From: Flammeovirga sp. OC4
Lineage (GTDB): Bacteria; Bacteroidota; Bacteroidia; Cytophagales; Flammeovirgaceae
Direction of reading: 5' to 3'
DNA length: 64,000 bases
Assembly: GCF_000812565.1 (NCBI RefSeq)
Contig: NZ_JTAM01000002.1
Location: forward strand, 248,001-312,000
This document shows positions 24,999-33,326 of the stretch, piece after piece. The position numbers and the translations under genes were made by a program. The notes beneath the pieces were generated by a model, which was not told the DNA's origin, did no database searches, and saw nothing but the letters and a program-made list of their open reading frames with translations. Position 1 is the stretch's first letter. Each line of letters starts with the position of its first letter.

Positions 24999-26018
24999 TT
25001 ACTTCTGCCCAAACATTCTACCTATATATGCTTTAATGTATTCATTGGAAGGCTTAAATCTGTAGTTTGTTTCAGTGTACTTTAAGCTTCCGTCCTCTTG
25101 AGGTATAATGTGGTATGTAAATACAAATTTACCTTGTTCTTTGCCTCTCCAACCGTCAAAAGTACCGAAACGAAGGTCTTTAATAAGATATTCATTTTCT
25201 AGCTTTTCAACGATATAAAAGTCTTTTGTAATGTAGATTAATTTATTTGTTTTATCATTTTCAGGTAACTCTTCTAAAAGTTCATGATGATGAGGGTAGT
25301 AGTTGAAATGTACCTTTTTATCTTCATCAAAAACAGAGTAAAAACCAGTGTAATAACCATTTTCTGTTTTGAAGGTAGTGGCCCAAAGCCAGGTATTTAG
25401 CGGGGTAGTTTTAGTAATGTAATCTTGATATTCAATCCCTAATTCCTCAATATTCTTTTTGAAAACTTCATTGGCTTGATGTTGAAGAATAAAACCTAAA
25501 AGCAAGTAAGAAGTACTGATTCCTAACCCCCAGTAATTCAACTTTCTTCTGATTGAGGAAGTTTTGGGTTTGAAAAGAGCAATAATCAGTAGAATGAGGA
25601 ATGGTACAGTATAATGCGGATCTACTACAAAAACAGAATAAGTGGCAAATCCATAAGACGTAAATGGATAGAGCAGTTGTGTTCCCCAGGTAGTACAGGT
25701 GTCTAAAAGTGCATGGGTCAGGAAACCTAAAAAGTACAGTAGTGTCCAATCTTTTAAGGTATCTTTTTCTTTACCAAAGAACTTGTGGGTGAGATAACCA
25801 AAAACCGGAGAGGCAAGAATGAAAAATAGAAATGAATGTGTAATACTTCTATGGTACATCAGCTTTTCAACAGCATCAAACCATGGTGAAGCCAAAACAT
25901 CTAAATCGGGAATTGTACCTGCAATAGCCCCGAAAATAGCCGCCTTGATTCCTATTTTCTTTCCTAATACCGCTTCACCTACCGATGCGCCAAGTACCAC
26001 TTGAGTGAGTGAGTCCAT
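24999..26018 (-). CDS. YdjM-like membrane-bound metal-dependent hydrolase
   Basis: 339 residues, starting MDSLTQVVLGASVGEAVLG. Motifs typical of PF04307 are seen: the N-terminal DSLTQ, GTIPDLDVL, MYHRSITHSFLFF and a later FLTHALLDTCTTWGTQLL. The His and Asp residues form the predicted metal site. Four to five membrane helices fill residues 25-180, and the C-terminal 150 residues are soluble. The family is named a metal-dependent hydrolase, but the substrate is not established. Confidence 0.9.
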   Translation of the reverse strand: MDSLTQVVLGASVGEAVLGKKIGIKAAIFGAIAGTIPDLDVLASPWFDAVEKLMYHRSITHSFLFFILASPVFGYLTHKFFGKEKDTLKDWTLLYFLGFLTHALLDTCTTWGTQLLYPFTSYGFATYSVFVVDPHYTVPFLILLIIALFKPKTSSIRRKLNYWGLGISTSYLLLGFILQHQANEVFKKNIEELGIEYQDYITKTTPLNTWLWATTFKTENGYYTGFYSVFDEDKKVHFNYYPHHHELLEELPENDKTNKLIYITKDFYIVEKLENEYLIKDLRFGTFDGWRGKEQGKFVFTYHIIPQEDGSLKYTETNYRFKPSNEYIKAYIGRMFGQK

Positions 26019-26191
26019 GTTTGTTAAATAAATTTAAAAAAAATAGTGAATAAAAAATGCACTTTATGTAACATAGTGTAATCGTTATAGTTGTAAAAAT
26101 CGGAGAAATAATTGTTATATACCAATATGGATAGGTGATTTTTTGAATTACTTTTTATCCAACTTTTCAATCTAACTTAACTATTATTACT

Positions 26192-26437
26192 ATGAAGATC
26201 AAACATCTATTGATTGCAAACATCGTTGCATTTTCGGTGATTGCGTGTGGTCAAGCTGAACAAAACAAAGAAGAAGCGAAAGCAACTGAAGAAGTTGTTG
26301 AAGTTGCAAAAGAAGAGGTAAAAGCTGTTGAAGCAGAAGTTGCTGAAGCAGATTCTACTGTCGCTGTTGCGGATTCAACTGTTGCCGAGGAAGTAGTGAA
26401 AGCTACTGAAGGCGAGGCTGAAGCAGCTGCTGAGTAA
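26192..26437 (+). CDS. Small acidic Ala/Glu/Val-rich lipoprotein
   Basis: 81 residues. The N-terminal signal MKIKHLLIANIVAFSVIAC ends in a lipobox Cys. The mature 62 residues are almost only A, E, V, K, D, S and T, in imperfect repeats such as VAKEEVKAVEAEVAEADS and two copies of STVA(V/E). Net charge is strongly negative, and it would be a disordered or helical rod fixed to a membrane. The opposite strand is also open here, a side effect of the repeats. The signal peptide and a strong terminator at 26464-26497 support the plus strand. Function unknown. Confidence 0.75.
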   Translation: MKIKHLLIANIVAFSVIACGQAEQNKEEAKATEEVVEVAKEEVKAVEAEVAEADSTVAVADSTVAEEVVKATEGEAEAAAE

Positions 26438-26463
26438 ATCAAAGAAAATAATCTTTGAAAAAA

Positions 26464-26500
26464 AGAGGTAAAAGGATCACTTTTTCCTTTTACCTCTATT
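26464..26500 (+). terminator. Terminator of the small lipoprotein gene
   Basis: AGAGGTAAAAGGA (26464-26476) pairs perfectly with TCCTTTTACCTCT (26485-26497), followed by a T-run. It also serves the convergent hemN gene from the other side. Confidence 0.88.
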
Positions 26501-26521
26501 TTTCAAACTAGTGTCATCTAC

Positions 26522-27886
26522 TTATATCGTTGATGAGAAAATTCTCGATTGTGGTTTAGCCACAAGCATTCTAGCATCAAGCGTCATACAAATATTTCTA
26601 ACAAAAGGTCGTCCCTTTTCTGTTACTTCTAATTTATTATCACTCAAAACAACCAATTGATCATTGATCATTTCTTCCAGTTTCTCACCTAATGTTTTGA
26701 ATAATGGAAGCTGACCTGTTTCTTCATCCCAAGTAGTTTCAAAGTGGCACATTACGTTCAAAATGTGTTTTCTCACCAATAAGTCTTCTTCAGAAAGAAT
26801 ATGCCCTCTGTAAATAGGTAATTTTCCTTCCTCAATCGTAGCTTTGTAGTCTTCTACTTTTTTGATATTCTGAGCAAATGAAGTCCATGAATCAGAAATA
26901 GAAGAACATCCTAAACCTACCATCAATTGCGTATAAGTAGGAGCATAGCCCATAAAGTTTCTATGCAATGCCTTTTTATCAGCCGCAATAGCCAATGCAT
27001 CCGTTGGTAAAGCAAAGTGGTCCATTCCGATTTCTACATACCCCGCTTCTTCAAACATCTCTTTACCTACTTCATACAATGCTCTTTTCTCTTCATTAGA
27101 AGGAAGGTCTTCTTCTGAGAAACCTCTTTGTCCTGGAGCGGTCCAAGGTACATGAGCATAGGAATAATAGGCAATACGGTCAGGTCGAAGTGCATTGGAT
27201 TTTGCAATCGTATCTTTCACGCATTCCAACTTTTGGAAAGGAAGACCGAATACAAGATCAAAATTGACAGAAGTGTAGCCAATTTCTCTTGCTTTATTTG
27301 TGACGTGTTCTACTTGTTCATAAGATTGAACACGGTTGATTGCTTTTTGAACCGTAGGATCAAAATCTTGGATTCCTAAGCTCAAACGAGTATACCCAAC
27401 TTCATAAAGTGCCTCTAAATGAGCATCTGTTGTATTGACAGGATTTGCCTCAAAGCCCAATTCAGCATCTTCACATTTATCAGCGAACTCAAAAATACCG
27501 TTCGTTAATTTTTGAAGGTTTTCAGGGCTGAAAAATGTAGGTGTTCCACCACCAAGGTGAATCTCTTTGATCCTTGGACGCTCTTCACCAAAAATTGAAA
27601 TATACATTTGCCATTCTTTTAGAAGGGCGTCAATATAAGAATCCTCCACAGAGTGATTAATGGTAATTCTTTTGTTGCATCCACAGAAAGTACAAAGTTT
27701 CTCACAATATGGAAGGTGTATGTACAGGCTGATACCGTCTTTTGCATTGCTTGCTGAAAAGGCATCTGCGACATGTTGACTCCATTCTTCAATTGTAGGA
27801 TCTTTATCCCAATAGGGTACCGTAGGATAACTTGTATATCGAGGTCCTGGTACATTGTATTTTCTGACGAGTGTCTTATTTTCCAT
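26522..27886 (-). CDS. hemN: Oxygen-independent coproporphyrinogen III oxidase
   Basis: 454 residues, the usual length. This radical SAM enzyme decarboxylates coproporphyrinogen III to protoporphyrinogen IX in anaerobic haem synthesis. The cluster motif C61-x3-C65-x2-C68-x-C70 (YCEKLCTFCGC) has the extra fourth Cys typical of true HemN. Further motifs are GGGTPTFFSPENL and SLGIQDFDPTVQKAINR. The N-terminal trip-wire segment VRKYNVPGPRYTSYP is intact. It suggests growth under low oxygen. A TACCTTTG -7 element lies at 27914-27921. Confidence 0.97.
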   Translation of the reverse strand: MENKTLVRKYNVPGPRYTSYPTVPYWDKDPTIEEWSQHVADAFSASNAKDGISLYIHLPYCEKLCTFCGCNKRITINHSVEDSYIDALLKEWQMYISIFGEERPRIKEIHLGGGTPTFFSPENLQKLTNGIFEFADKCEDAELGFEANPVNTTDAHLEALYEVGYTRLSLGIQDFDPTVQKAINRVQSYEQVEHVTNKAREIGYTSVNFDLVFGLPFQKLECVKDTIAKSNALRPDRIAYYSYAHVPWTAPGQRGFSEEDLPSNEEKRALYEVGKEMFEEAGYVEIGMDHFALPTDALAIAADKKALHRNFMGYAPTYTQLMVGLGCSSISDSWTSFAQNIKKVEDYKATIEEGKLPIYRGHILSEEDLLVRKHILNVMCHFETTWDEETGQLPLFKTLGEKLEEMINDQLVVLSDNKLEVTEKGRPFVRNICMTLDARMLVAKPQSRIFSSTI

Positions 27887-28274
27887 AATCTTGTTCCTAG
27901 AGAAATTGAGCTACAAAGGTAAGCATTACAACGGAGTTTCTTTTTATAGAAAGGTCCATGAGATTTTGTTTTTTATTAACAATATTCAATATGAAATAGC
28001 CTTTATTTACTCTTTTTTTAATAGTATGAGGTTGATATTGAGGGGTCTACATTTTGTGTGCTAAGGTGAGGCAACAAAATCCTAGTTTCTATTTTAGAAT
28101 AGATCTTATTAAGCTAATCAGATTTTGAAGGACGCATCATCAATTATTATTTACTCCAATTTTAAATTAACCTTAACGTACCTTAATTACAGGGGTGTTC
28201 AACAAGTAAGAAGTTTAATTTTCATTATCTTTCAGTAACTATACTTAATTATTTGATAAAAGGAGTTTTTAAAA
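27887..28274. other. Divergent intergenic region upstream of hemN and the NTF2-like gene, 388 bases
   Basis: Contains the hemN -7 element at 27914-27921 and a Shine-Dalgarno-like AGGAG at 28261-28265 before the NTF2-like gene. The rest is AT-rich. A short open frame (27855-28064) overlaps the hemN promoter and is not credible. Confidence 0.55.
27914..27921 (-). promoter_or_regulatory. -7 promoter element of hemN
   Basis: CAAAGGTA on the plus strand is TACCTTTG on the minus strand, 28 bases upstream of the hemN ATG. The octamer is identical to those before uraA and feoA. Confidence 0.62.
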
Positions 28275-28649
28275 ATGAAAAAGGAACATTTAGCTAAAAA
28301 ATTGTTGAAGTGGAATCAAAGACACTTACTCTCTTCAACACACATCACTAAGTCAGACATTGCTCAATGTTTTGCTCCTGATTTTGTAGTGAAAGTAAAT
28401 GGCAGAGAATATCAGGTGAACTATGAAAGCTACCTTGAATTCTTAACGCATTTCAAGTCCAACATCCAATCTATCAATTATGAAGTACAAGAGTATGTTT
28501 GTGCAGAGGATAGAGTAGTAGCCGTCATGAATGCAATTATTGTCAGAAAAGATCACTCCATCGATAAGTTTGAAACCATGTTGTTGTTGAAATTTGATGA
28601 CAGCGATTTGATCACTTTATGGCAGGAAGTGTACACCAAGAAAAATTAA
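28275..28649 (+). CDS. NTF2/SnoaL-like small protein
   Basis: 124 residues with the cone-shaped NTF2-like pattern: helices at 1-30, then strands such as DFVVKVNGREYQV, YEVQEYVCAEDRVVAVMNAIIV and TMLLLKFDDSDLITLWQEVY. These domains bind small hydrophobic ligands or act as isomerases; the substrate is unknown. A clear AGGAG lies nine bases before the ATG, which is rare in this window. It heads a four-gene run with DUF2200, a Crp/Fnr regulator and an oxidoreductase. Confidence 0.8.
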   Translation: MKKEHLAKKLLKWNQRHLLSSTHITKSDIAQCFAPDFVVKVNGREYQVNYESYLEFLTHFKSNIQSINYEVQEYVCAEDRVVAVMNAIIVRKDHSIDKFETMLLLKFDDSDLITLWQEVYTKKN

Positions 28650-28675
28650 TATTTTAATCAGTTAGTTCAGAAAAT

Positions 28676-29038
28676 ATGGCAGATCAAGCGGTTCAAGATC
28701 AAAGAATTGCAGCAATGACTTTTGCTTCAATCTATCCTCATTATGTGACTAAGGTAGAAAAGAAAGGGAGGACTGTAGAAGAATTACATCAAGTAATAGA
28801 ATGGTTGACAGGCTATGATTCTGCTGCTTTGCAAAGTCATATTGATGAAAAATCTACTTTTGCTACTTTCTTTCAAGACGCCAATCTTCACCCGAATGCA
28901 GCTCTGATTAAAGGAGTCATTTGCGGGGTTCGAGTAGAAGAAATTGAAACACCTCTGACAAGGCAAGTAAGATACCTTGATAAATTGGTGGATGAATTGT
29001 CCAAGGGAAAGAAAATGGAGAAGATATTAAGATCTTAA
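28676..29038 (+). CDS. DUF2200 family protein
   Basis: 120 residues with motifs I associate with DUF2200: [29 protein letters not shown], and NPHP-like '[20 protein letters not shown]'. The family is small, soluble and widespread, with no known function. It lies 26 bases after the NTF2-like gene and six bases before the Crp/Fnr gene, so it belongs to the same transcript. Confidence 0.85.
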   Translation: MADQAVQDQRIAAMTFASIYPHYVTKVEKKGRTVEELHQVIEWLTGYDSAALQSHIDEKSTFATFFQDANLHPNAALIKGVICGVRVEEIETPLTRQVRYLDKLVDELSKGKKMEKILRS

Positions 29039-29044
29039 TAGTAA

Positions 29045-29617
29045 ATGTCTGAAATTCTAAAAAGCTTTGTCTCGTCAATCACTTCTTTTTCAGAGAAAGA
29101 AATAGAAGAATTTACCCAAAAGTTAAAACCTATCTCTCTTAAGAAAAACGAACATTTTATAGAACAGGGAGAAGTATGTCAAAAAGTGGGTTTTGTCACA
29201 AAAGGAATAGTCCGAAATTATTATTTATCCAGTAAAGAAGAAGAGGTGACGTATTGTTTGACTTTCCCGAATCACTTTGTCAATGCTTTTTCTAGCTATG
29301 TCTCTGGACAACCAACAAGAGAGAGTATTCATGCTATCACTGATGTGGAGTTATTGATTCTCTACAAGAGAGACTTTGAGGTATTTATCAAAAAAGATAA
29401 GAGATGGCAAGACTTTTATACCCGATTGACTGAAGGGGCGTATATTAAGTTAGAGGAATATATTTTTATGATGAATATGGAATCTGCCGAAAAAAGATAT
29501 GAAGATTTGGTTAAAAACTATCCAGATTATATCAAACACATTCCATTAAAGTACTTATCCTCTTATCTTGGGATAACCCAACGGCATTTAAGTAGAATTC
29601 GGAAAAATATTTTTTAG
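29045..29617 (+). CDS. Crp/Fnr family transcriptional regulator
   Basis: 190 residues. The cyclic-nucleotide-binding-like domain covers about 20-115 (EHFIEQGEVCQKVGFVTKGIVRNY). A dimerisation helix follows, and the C-terminal helix-turn-helix is YLSSYLGITQRHLSRIRKN (about 169-187). There is no N-terminal cysteine set for an FNR Fe-S cluster and no clear cAMP-phosphate signature, so the effector is unknown. This subtype is abundant in Bacteroidota. It starts six bases after DUF2200, and the following oxidoreductase gene has its own -7 element, making it a likely target. Confidence 0.92.
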   Translation: MSEILKSFVSSITSFSEKEIEEFTQKLKPISLKKNEHFIEQGEVCQKVGFVTKGIVRNYYLSSKEEEVTYCLTFPNHFVNAFSSYVSGQPTRESIHAITDVELLILYKRDFEVFIKKDKRWQDFYTRLTEGAYIKLEEYIFMMNMESAEKRYEDLVKNYPDYIKHIPLKYLSSYLGITQRHLSRIRKNIF

Positions 29618-29650
29618 ACATATGTCCTATAAAACAATTGTTGGGTGAAA

Positions 29651-29658
29651 TACTTTTG
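29651..29658 (+). promoter_or_regulatory. -7 promoter element of the flavodoxin-fold oxidoreductase gene
   Basis: TACTTTTG matches TAnnTTTG, 31 bases before ATG 29690. It overlaps the longer in-frame reading from 29645, which supports the later start. Confidence 0.6.
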
Positions 29659-29689
29659 TATTTGTAGATCAATCAAAAAAATACAAATT

Positions 29690-30262
29690 ATGAAAACAAC
29701 ATTCGTTTTTGCACATCCATGGCACGGGAGTTTCAATAAAGCCATATTAGATACAGCTGTCAAGAAGTTAGAGGAACAAGGTAAAGAATATCAAATTATT
29801 GATTTGCATAAAGATAATTTTGATCCTGTGCTTAGAGAAGAAGATTTAGCGTTGTATTCTAAAGGAGAAACAACCGATCCACAAGTGAAGGAATACCAAG
29901 AAATATTAAAAAATACAGATGAATTAGTTTTCATTTTTCCAATTTGGTGGTACGATTTACCGGCAATGCTAAAAGGATTTATTGATAAGGTGTTTTTGAA
30001 GGATTTCTCTTATATAGAGACCAAAACTGGTTTGAAAGGACTTTTGACTCATATTAAGAAAGCCAGAGTAATTACAACTTCAGAATCACCATCATGGTAT
30101 TTGGTTTTATTTGGAGGAAACGTCATTAAAAAAGCATTTATCAAGGCGACACTCAAAGGAGTTGGGATTAATGATATACAATGGATCAACTCTTCTTATA
30201 CAACATCTGGAAGCAATGATAAAAGAACCGCATTCCTGAAGAAAATTCATAGGATATTTTAA
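29690..30262 (+). CDS. NAD(P)H oxidoreductase, flavodoxin-like fold (MdaB/KefF type)
   Basis: 190 residues from ATG 29690. It opens MKTTFVFAHPWHGSFNKAIL, the flavodoxin_2 signature with the FMN/FAD phosphate site. FIFPIWWYDLPAMLKGFIDKVF is the typical flavin and NAD(P)H contact motif. Such enzymes reduce quinones or other electrophiles by two electrons in the cytoplasm. The gene follows the Crp/Fnr regulator with its own -7 element, which suggests a regulator-target pair responding to redox-active compounds (inferred). Confidence 0.9.
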   Translation: MKTTFVFAHPWHGSFNKAILDTAVKKLEEQGKEYQIIDLHKDNFDPVLREEDLALYSKGETTDPQVKEYQEILKNTDELVFIFPIWWYDLPAMLKGFIDKVFLKDFSYIETKTGLKGLLTHIKKARVITTSESPSWYLVLFGGNVIKKAFIKATLKGVGINDIQWINSSYTTSGSNDKRTAFLKKIHRIF

Positions 30263-30291
30263 TGAATCATATTGTTTTTAGAATGAATGGA

Positions 30292-30334
30292 AGGTCACTT
30301 TTTATACTTTTTAGGGGAGTATAAAAAGTGACTT
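30292..30334. terminator. Bidirectional terminator between convergent genes
   Basis: AGGTCACTTTTTATACT (30292-30308) pairs with AGTATAAAAAGTGACTT (30318-30334) with one G-U pair. A T-run follows on the plus strand. It separates the oxidoreductase gene from the minus-strand AraC regulator gene. Confidence 0.85.
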
Positions 30335-30343
30335 TTTTCAGCA

Positions 30344-31441
30344 TTATGCAAACTGACTTGGTAACTCTCCATATTGTTTCTTAAAACATTTAGTAAAATA
30401 TTTTGGATCGTTAAACCCTGTCATGTAAGCCACCTCTGAGACCCTATATTTTTTAGTTTTTAATAACCTGCTTGCTTCCTTCATTCTGAAATCTTGCATT
30501 ACATTTTTAGCTGTTTTACCCGTTAAGAGTTTTACTTTTCGATAAAAGTTAGCATGACTCATTCCCATCTTTTTTTCTAATTGTTCCACTGAGAAGTTGG
30601 GGTTGTCAATTTCTGTAAGGATGATTTGATACATTTTATCCAAAAATTCCCGATCACAATTAGAAGTAAGGGAAGGTTCTTTTTGAGGCGTTGGAAAATA
30701 TGTGCTGGTTTGAATCTTATGGGTACTCCTTTGAGCTCCTTTTTGATTTTTATTGAATACAATAATGCCTATCAATAGCACGGTAAAAAGAACAGGAACT
30801 AATGGAGTAAATTGAAATAAATTATTATTTTTTCGTTCTGTTTTTTTGATTGTACCATTAAATAGTAAAGAGCATAAACCTTCGCTGCTTGCCACCCATA
30901 CTTTTTGACGATCATCTTTATGCAATGAAATTTCATGCACATCTTTTAGAGGGTAATAATGGAAGTGTTGTGTCTGCTTTTTCTTTATTTCGATTAGGTA
31001 AATACCGTCAGGAGTTCCAACCCATAAAATTCCATTAGATAATTGGAGTGTATTAATTTTCTTGCAGGACTTCTTTTCACTCAATAGAAAAGGGGTGAAA
31101 TTATTTTTTCTGGGATGAAATAGGAATAAGCCTCTGTCCGTTCCTAACCATAACCGTTGGAAGTCATCTTCCACCATATTTCTTATTGTTTTGTCTGGTA
31201 GATGGTTTTGGGAGTTGATGATTGATAGATTGGTACCATCATATTGATTAAGACCTTCAATATTACCCACCCACATATTGCCTTTGTGGTCTTCTAAAAT
31301 TGAATACACTACACTATTGGAAAGCTTACTTTTTGGTAAATCATAATCAATGCAGTAAACATTATAGGTTATAAAATTTAAAAAAACGGAAAAGTATATT
31401 TTGAGTTTTTGATGAACAGTAGGATAGTTGTTGGTTTTCAT
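30344..31441 (-). CDS. Membrane-spanning AraC regulator with a short Reg_prop sensor (miniature HTCS)
   Basis: 365 residues from ATG 31441; the upstream GTG (31489) gives a poorer N-terminus. An N-terminal signal or anchor (about 13-30) precedes four two-component-regulator-propeller repeats, each with a W(V/L)G or WVA core (MWVGNIEGLNQYD, LWLGTDRGLFLF, LWVGTPDGIYLI, VWVASSEGLCSL). A transmembrane helix follows at about 209-229, then a linker and an AraC helix-turn-helix (266-365, ending GFNDPKYFTKCFKKQYG). Classical Bacteroidota hybrid two-component systems carry about 14 propeller repeats, a Y_Y_Y domain, a histidine kinase and a receiver; all of these are absent here. It probably senses a periplasmic ligand and controls the adjacent susCD genes, in the manner of SusR. 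Confidence 0.85.
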   Translation of the reverse strand: MKTNNYPTVHQKLKIYFSVFLNFITYNVYCIDYDLPKSKLSNSVVYSILEDHKGNMWVGNIEGLNQYDGTNLSIINSQNHLPDKTIRNMVEDDFQRLWLGTDRGLFLFHPRKNNFTPFLLSEKKSCKKINTLQLSNGILWVGTPDGIYLIEIKKKQTQHFHYYPLKDVHEISLHKDDRQKVWVASSEGLCSLLFNGTIKKTERKNNNLFQFTPLVPVLFTVLLIGIIVFNKNQKGAQRSTHKIQTSTYFPTPQKEPSLTSNCDREFLDKMYQIILTEIDNPNFSVEQLEKKMGMSHANFYRKVKLLTGKTAKNVMQDFRMKEASRLLKTKKYRVSEVAYMTGFNDPKYFTKCFKKQYGELPSQFA

Positions 31442-31621
31442 AGACAATTCATTTCCTTCAAAAAATAGATTAGAACAAGTAATAATCACATATTAAAGTG
31501 ATAGTATCTCAAAGAAATTGAGTGTGCCTATTAATTCAAAAACAATAAAACTGAATTTTAAGGAAGTGACTTCAGAGGTTCAAAAAATAAATTTATAGCT
31601 ACAAAATAGAGCCAATAAAAA

Positions 31622-31651
31622 AGCACCGCTTATCAGTGGATAAACGATGCT
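31622..31651 (-). terminator. Terminator of the susCD operon
   Basis: AGCACCGCTTATC pairs with GATAAACGATGCT (two G-U pairs) around a short loop. On the minus strand it runs into TTTTTATT. It lies 29 bases past the SusD stop, upstream of the regulator gene. Confidence 0.78.
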
Positions 31652-31679
31652 ATATAAGGTTTTTGATACCTGAGTATGC

Positions 31680-33296
31680 TTAATAACCTGGATTTTGTTC
31701 CAGTTTGTAAGAAATAACTTCACCTGCTGGGATCGGTAAAACTGGAATATTACCATTAATGCTATGCGATAGCATTCTAGAAGAAACTGTTTGTGGATCG
31801 ATTGTAGGGCGGTAACCTATATTGGGTTTGCTTAAAGCATCAGCATACTTATTGGTACGTACTAAATCCCACATTCTAGTACATTCACCTGCCAATTCAA
31901 CTCTTCTTTCGTGTAATATCGCTTGTAACAATTCATCTCCCGTTGCGGTAATATCAGGAAGAACATTGGTGTTGTCTCTAGGTTCATAACCATTCGGATT
32001 TTCTTTAGTCCACCCCATAGGGTAAGTCATTTTTCTAGCCCTCTGTCTTACCTCATTCAATTTGGATTGTGCCGTTGTCATGTCACCAGTATGATAGGCC
32101 GCCTCAGCATGCATTAATAAAATATCAGCATAACGCATCTTTCTTTGGTTCTGAGGATGATCTGTATTATTATTTCCTCTGATGGCAGGGTCCATGATCA
32201 GTTTTCTGATGTAATAACCCGATTGAGCTTCAAAATTAGGTAGTCCTTGTGGTTTACCATAAGCATGATCATTTTCTTTACCAACAGTCCATTCTAGACG
32301 GGGATCGCCTGCTTCAAAGGCATCGACTAAATCTTGTGAAGGACAAAGTTGTCCCCATCCCCATCCTTTGTTGGTGCTATTTCCTCTTGGGTTTACGGCT
32401 CTTGGACTATTAGTACCCGTGTTGTTTCTCGTAGGGCCCGTGTTTGAAGTTTCGTGTTGTAGTTCAAAAATAGAACCTGGGCCATTTTCTCCTTCTGCTT
32501 CCCAAATGGTAGCCAAGTTATCTGCTAGCCAATACTCTCCAGAGTTGATCACTTTATTTGTATAAGTTTGCACATCAGACCACTGACCAATACCTGTTTT
32601 GTAGATGCCAATATCGTACATAATCAATCTAGCCAAGTAAGCATTCGCTGCGCCAGATGTTGCCAACCCCATTTGCATTTCAGATTTAGCTCCTAAAAGT
32701 GAAGCAGCTTTTTCAAAATCAGATTTAATTTGTGCTGTCATTTCTTCCAATGTCGCTCTCTGAACATTTCCGATTTGATCTACCTTTACAGGTTCAGTAA
32801 ATAAAGGAACGCCTCCAAATAATCTTAATAAATAGAAGTAAGCATAGCCACGAATAAAATACCCTTCTCCTAATAATCTATCTTTTTCAACACCATCATA
32901 AGCATCTGATTGAGCAATACCATTTAATGCAGTATTAGTACGATGGATAGTTTGGAACATTGCATCATAAGGATTAAAGGAAACCTTACTAGTATTAATT
33001 GCATTCCATTCTTTTAGGTCTTGCATGTCTAACCCGTCAGAGAAAAACTTATCACCTTTCCAAGCATTATCGGTCATAACTTCACCGTAGTTCCATTCCT
33101 GAAAGACTCCTGTTTTACCAGGTTTTTCAACTACTAAAGCATTGTAACAAGCGTTGATGGCCATTCTCGCATTTTCATAATCATTGTAATAAGAAGGAGA
33201 GTCTACAGCTTTGCCAAGGGGTTCTCTATTTAAAAATGAGCAACTTGCTACTAAAATGGAGCTCACTAGGAGAACGATATATTTTATTGATTTCAT
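31680..33296 (-). CDS. susD: RagB/SusD family nutrient-binding outer membrane lipoprotein
   Basis: 538 residues from ATG 33296; an upstream TTG at 33308 adds only four residues. The lipoprotein signal MKSIKYIVLLVSSILVASCS has its Cys in the lipobox. SusD motifs follow: early SPSYYNDYENARMAINACYNAL, a TPR-like helical region including GYFIRGYAYFYLLRLFGGVPLF, and near the C-terminus RRVELAGECTRMWDLVRTNK and PIPAGEVISYKLEQNPGY. SusD caps the SusC channel and binds glycan or other oligomer substrates. Only 30 bases separate it from SusC. No glycoside hydrolase or other degradative gene follows, so the substrate is unknown. Confidence 0.95.
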   Translation of the reverse strand: MKSIKYIVLLVSSILVASCSFLNREPLGKAVDSPSYYNDYENARMAINACYNALVVEKPGKTGVFQEWNYGEVMTDNAWKGDKFFSDGLDMQDLKEWNAINTSKVSFNPYDAMFQTIHRTNTALNGIAQSDAYDGVEKDRLLGEGYFIRGYAYFYLLRLFGGVPLFTEPVKVDQIGNVQRATLEEMTAQIKSDFEKAASLLGAKSEMQMGLATSGAANAYLARLIMYDIGIYKTGIGQWSDVQTYTNKVINSGEYWLADNLATIWEAEGENGPGSIFELQHETSNTGPTRNNTGTNSPRAVNPRGNSTNKGWGWGQLCPSQDLVDAFEAGDPRLEWTVGKENDHAYGKPQGLPNFEAQSGYYIRKLIMDPAIRGNNNTDHPQNQRKMRYADILLMHAEAAYHTGDMTTAQSKLNEVRQRARKMTYPMGWTKENPNGYEPRDNTNVLPDITATGDELLQAILHERRVELAGECTRMWDLVRTNKYADALSKPNIGYRPTIDPQTVSSRMLSHSINGNIPVLPIPAGEVISYKLEQNPGY

Positions 33297-33326
33297 TTTT
33301 CTGTTCAATCTTAATTTTTCAAAGTT

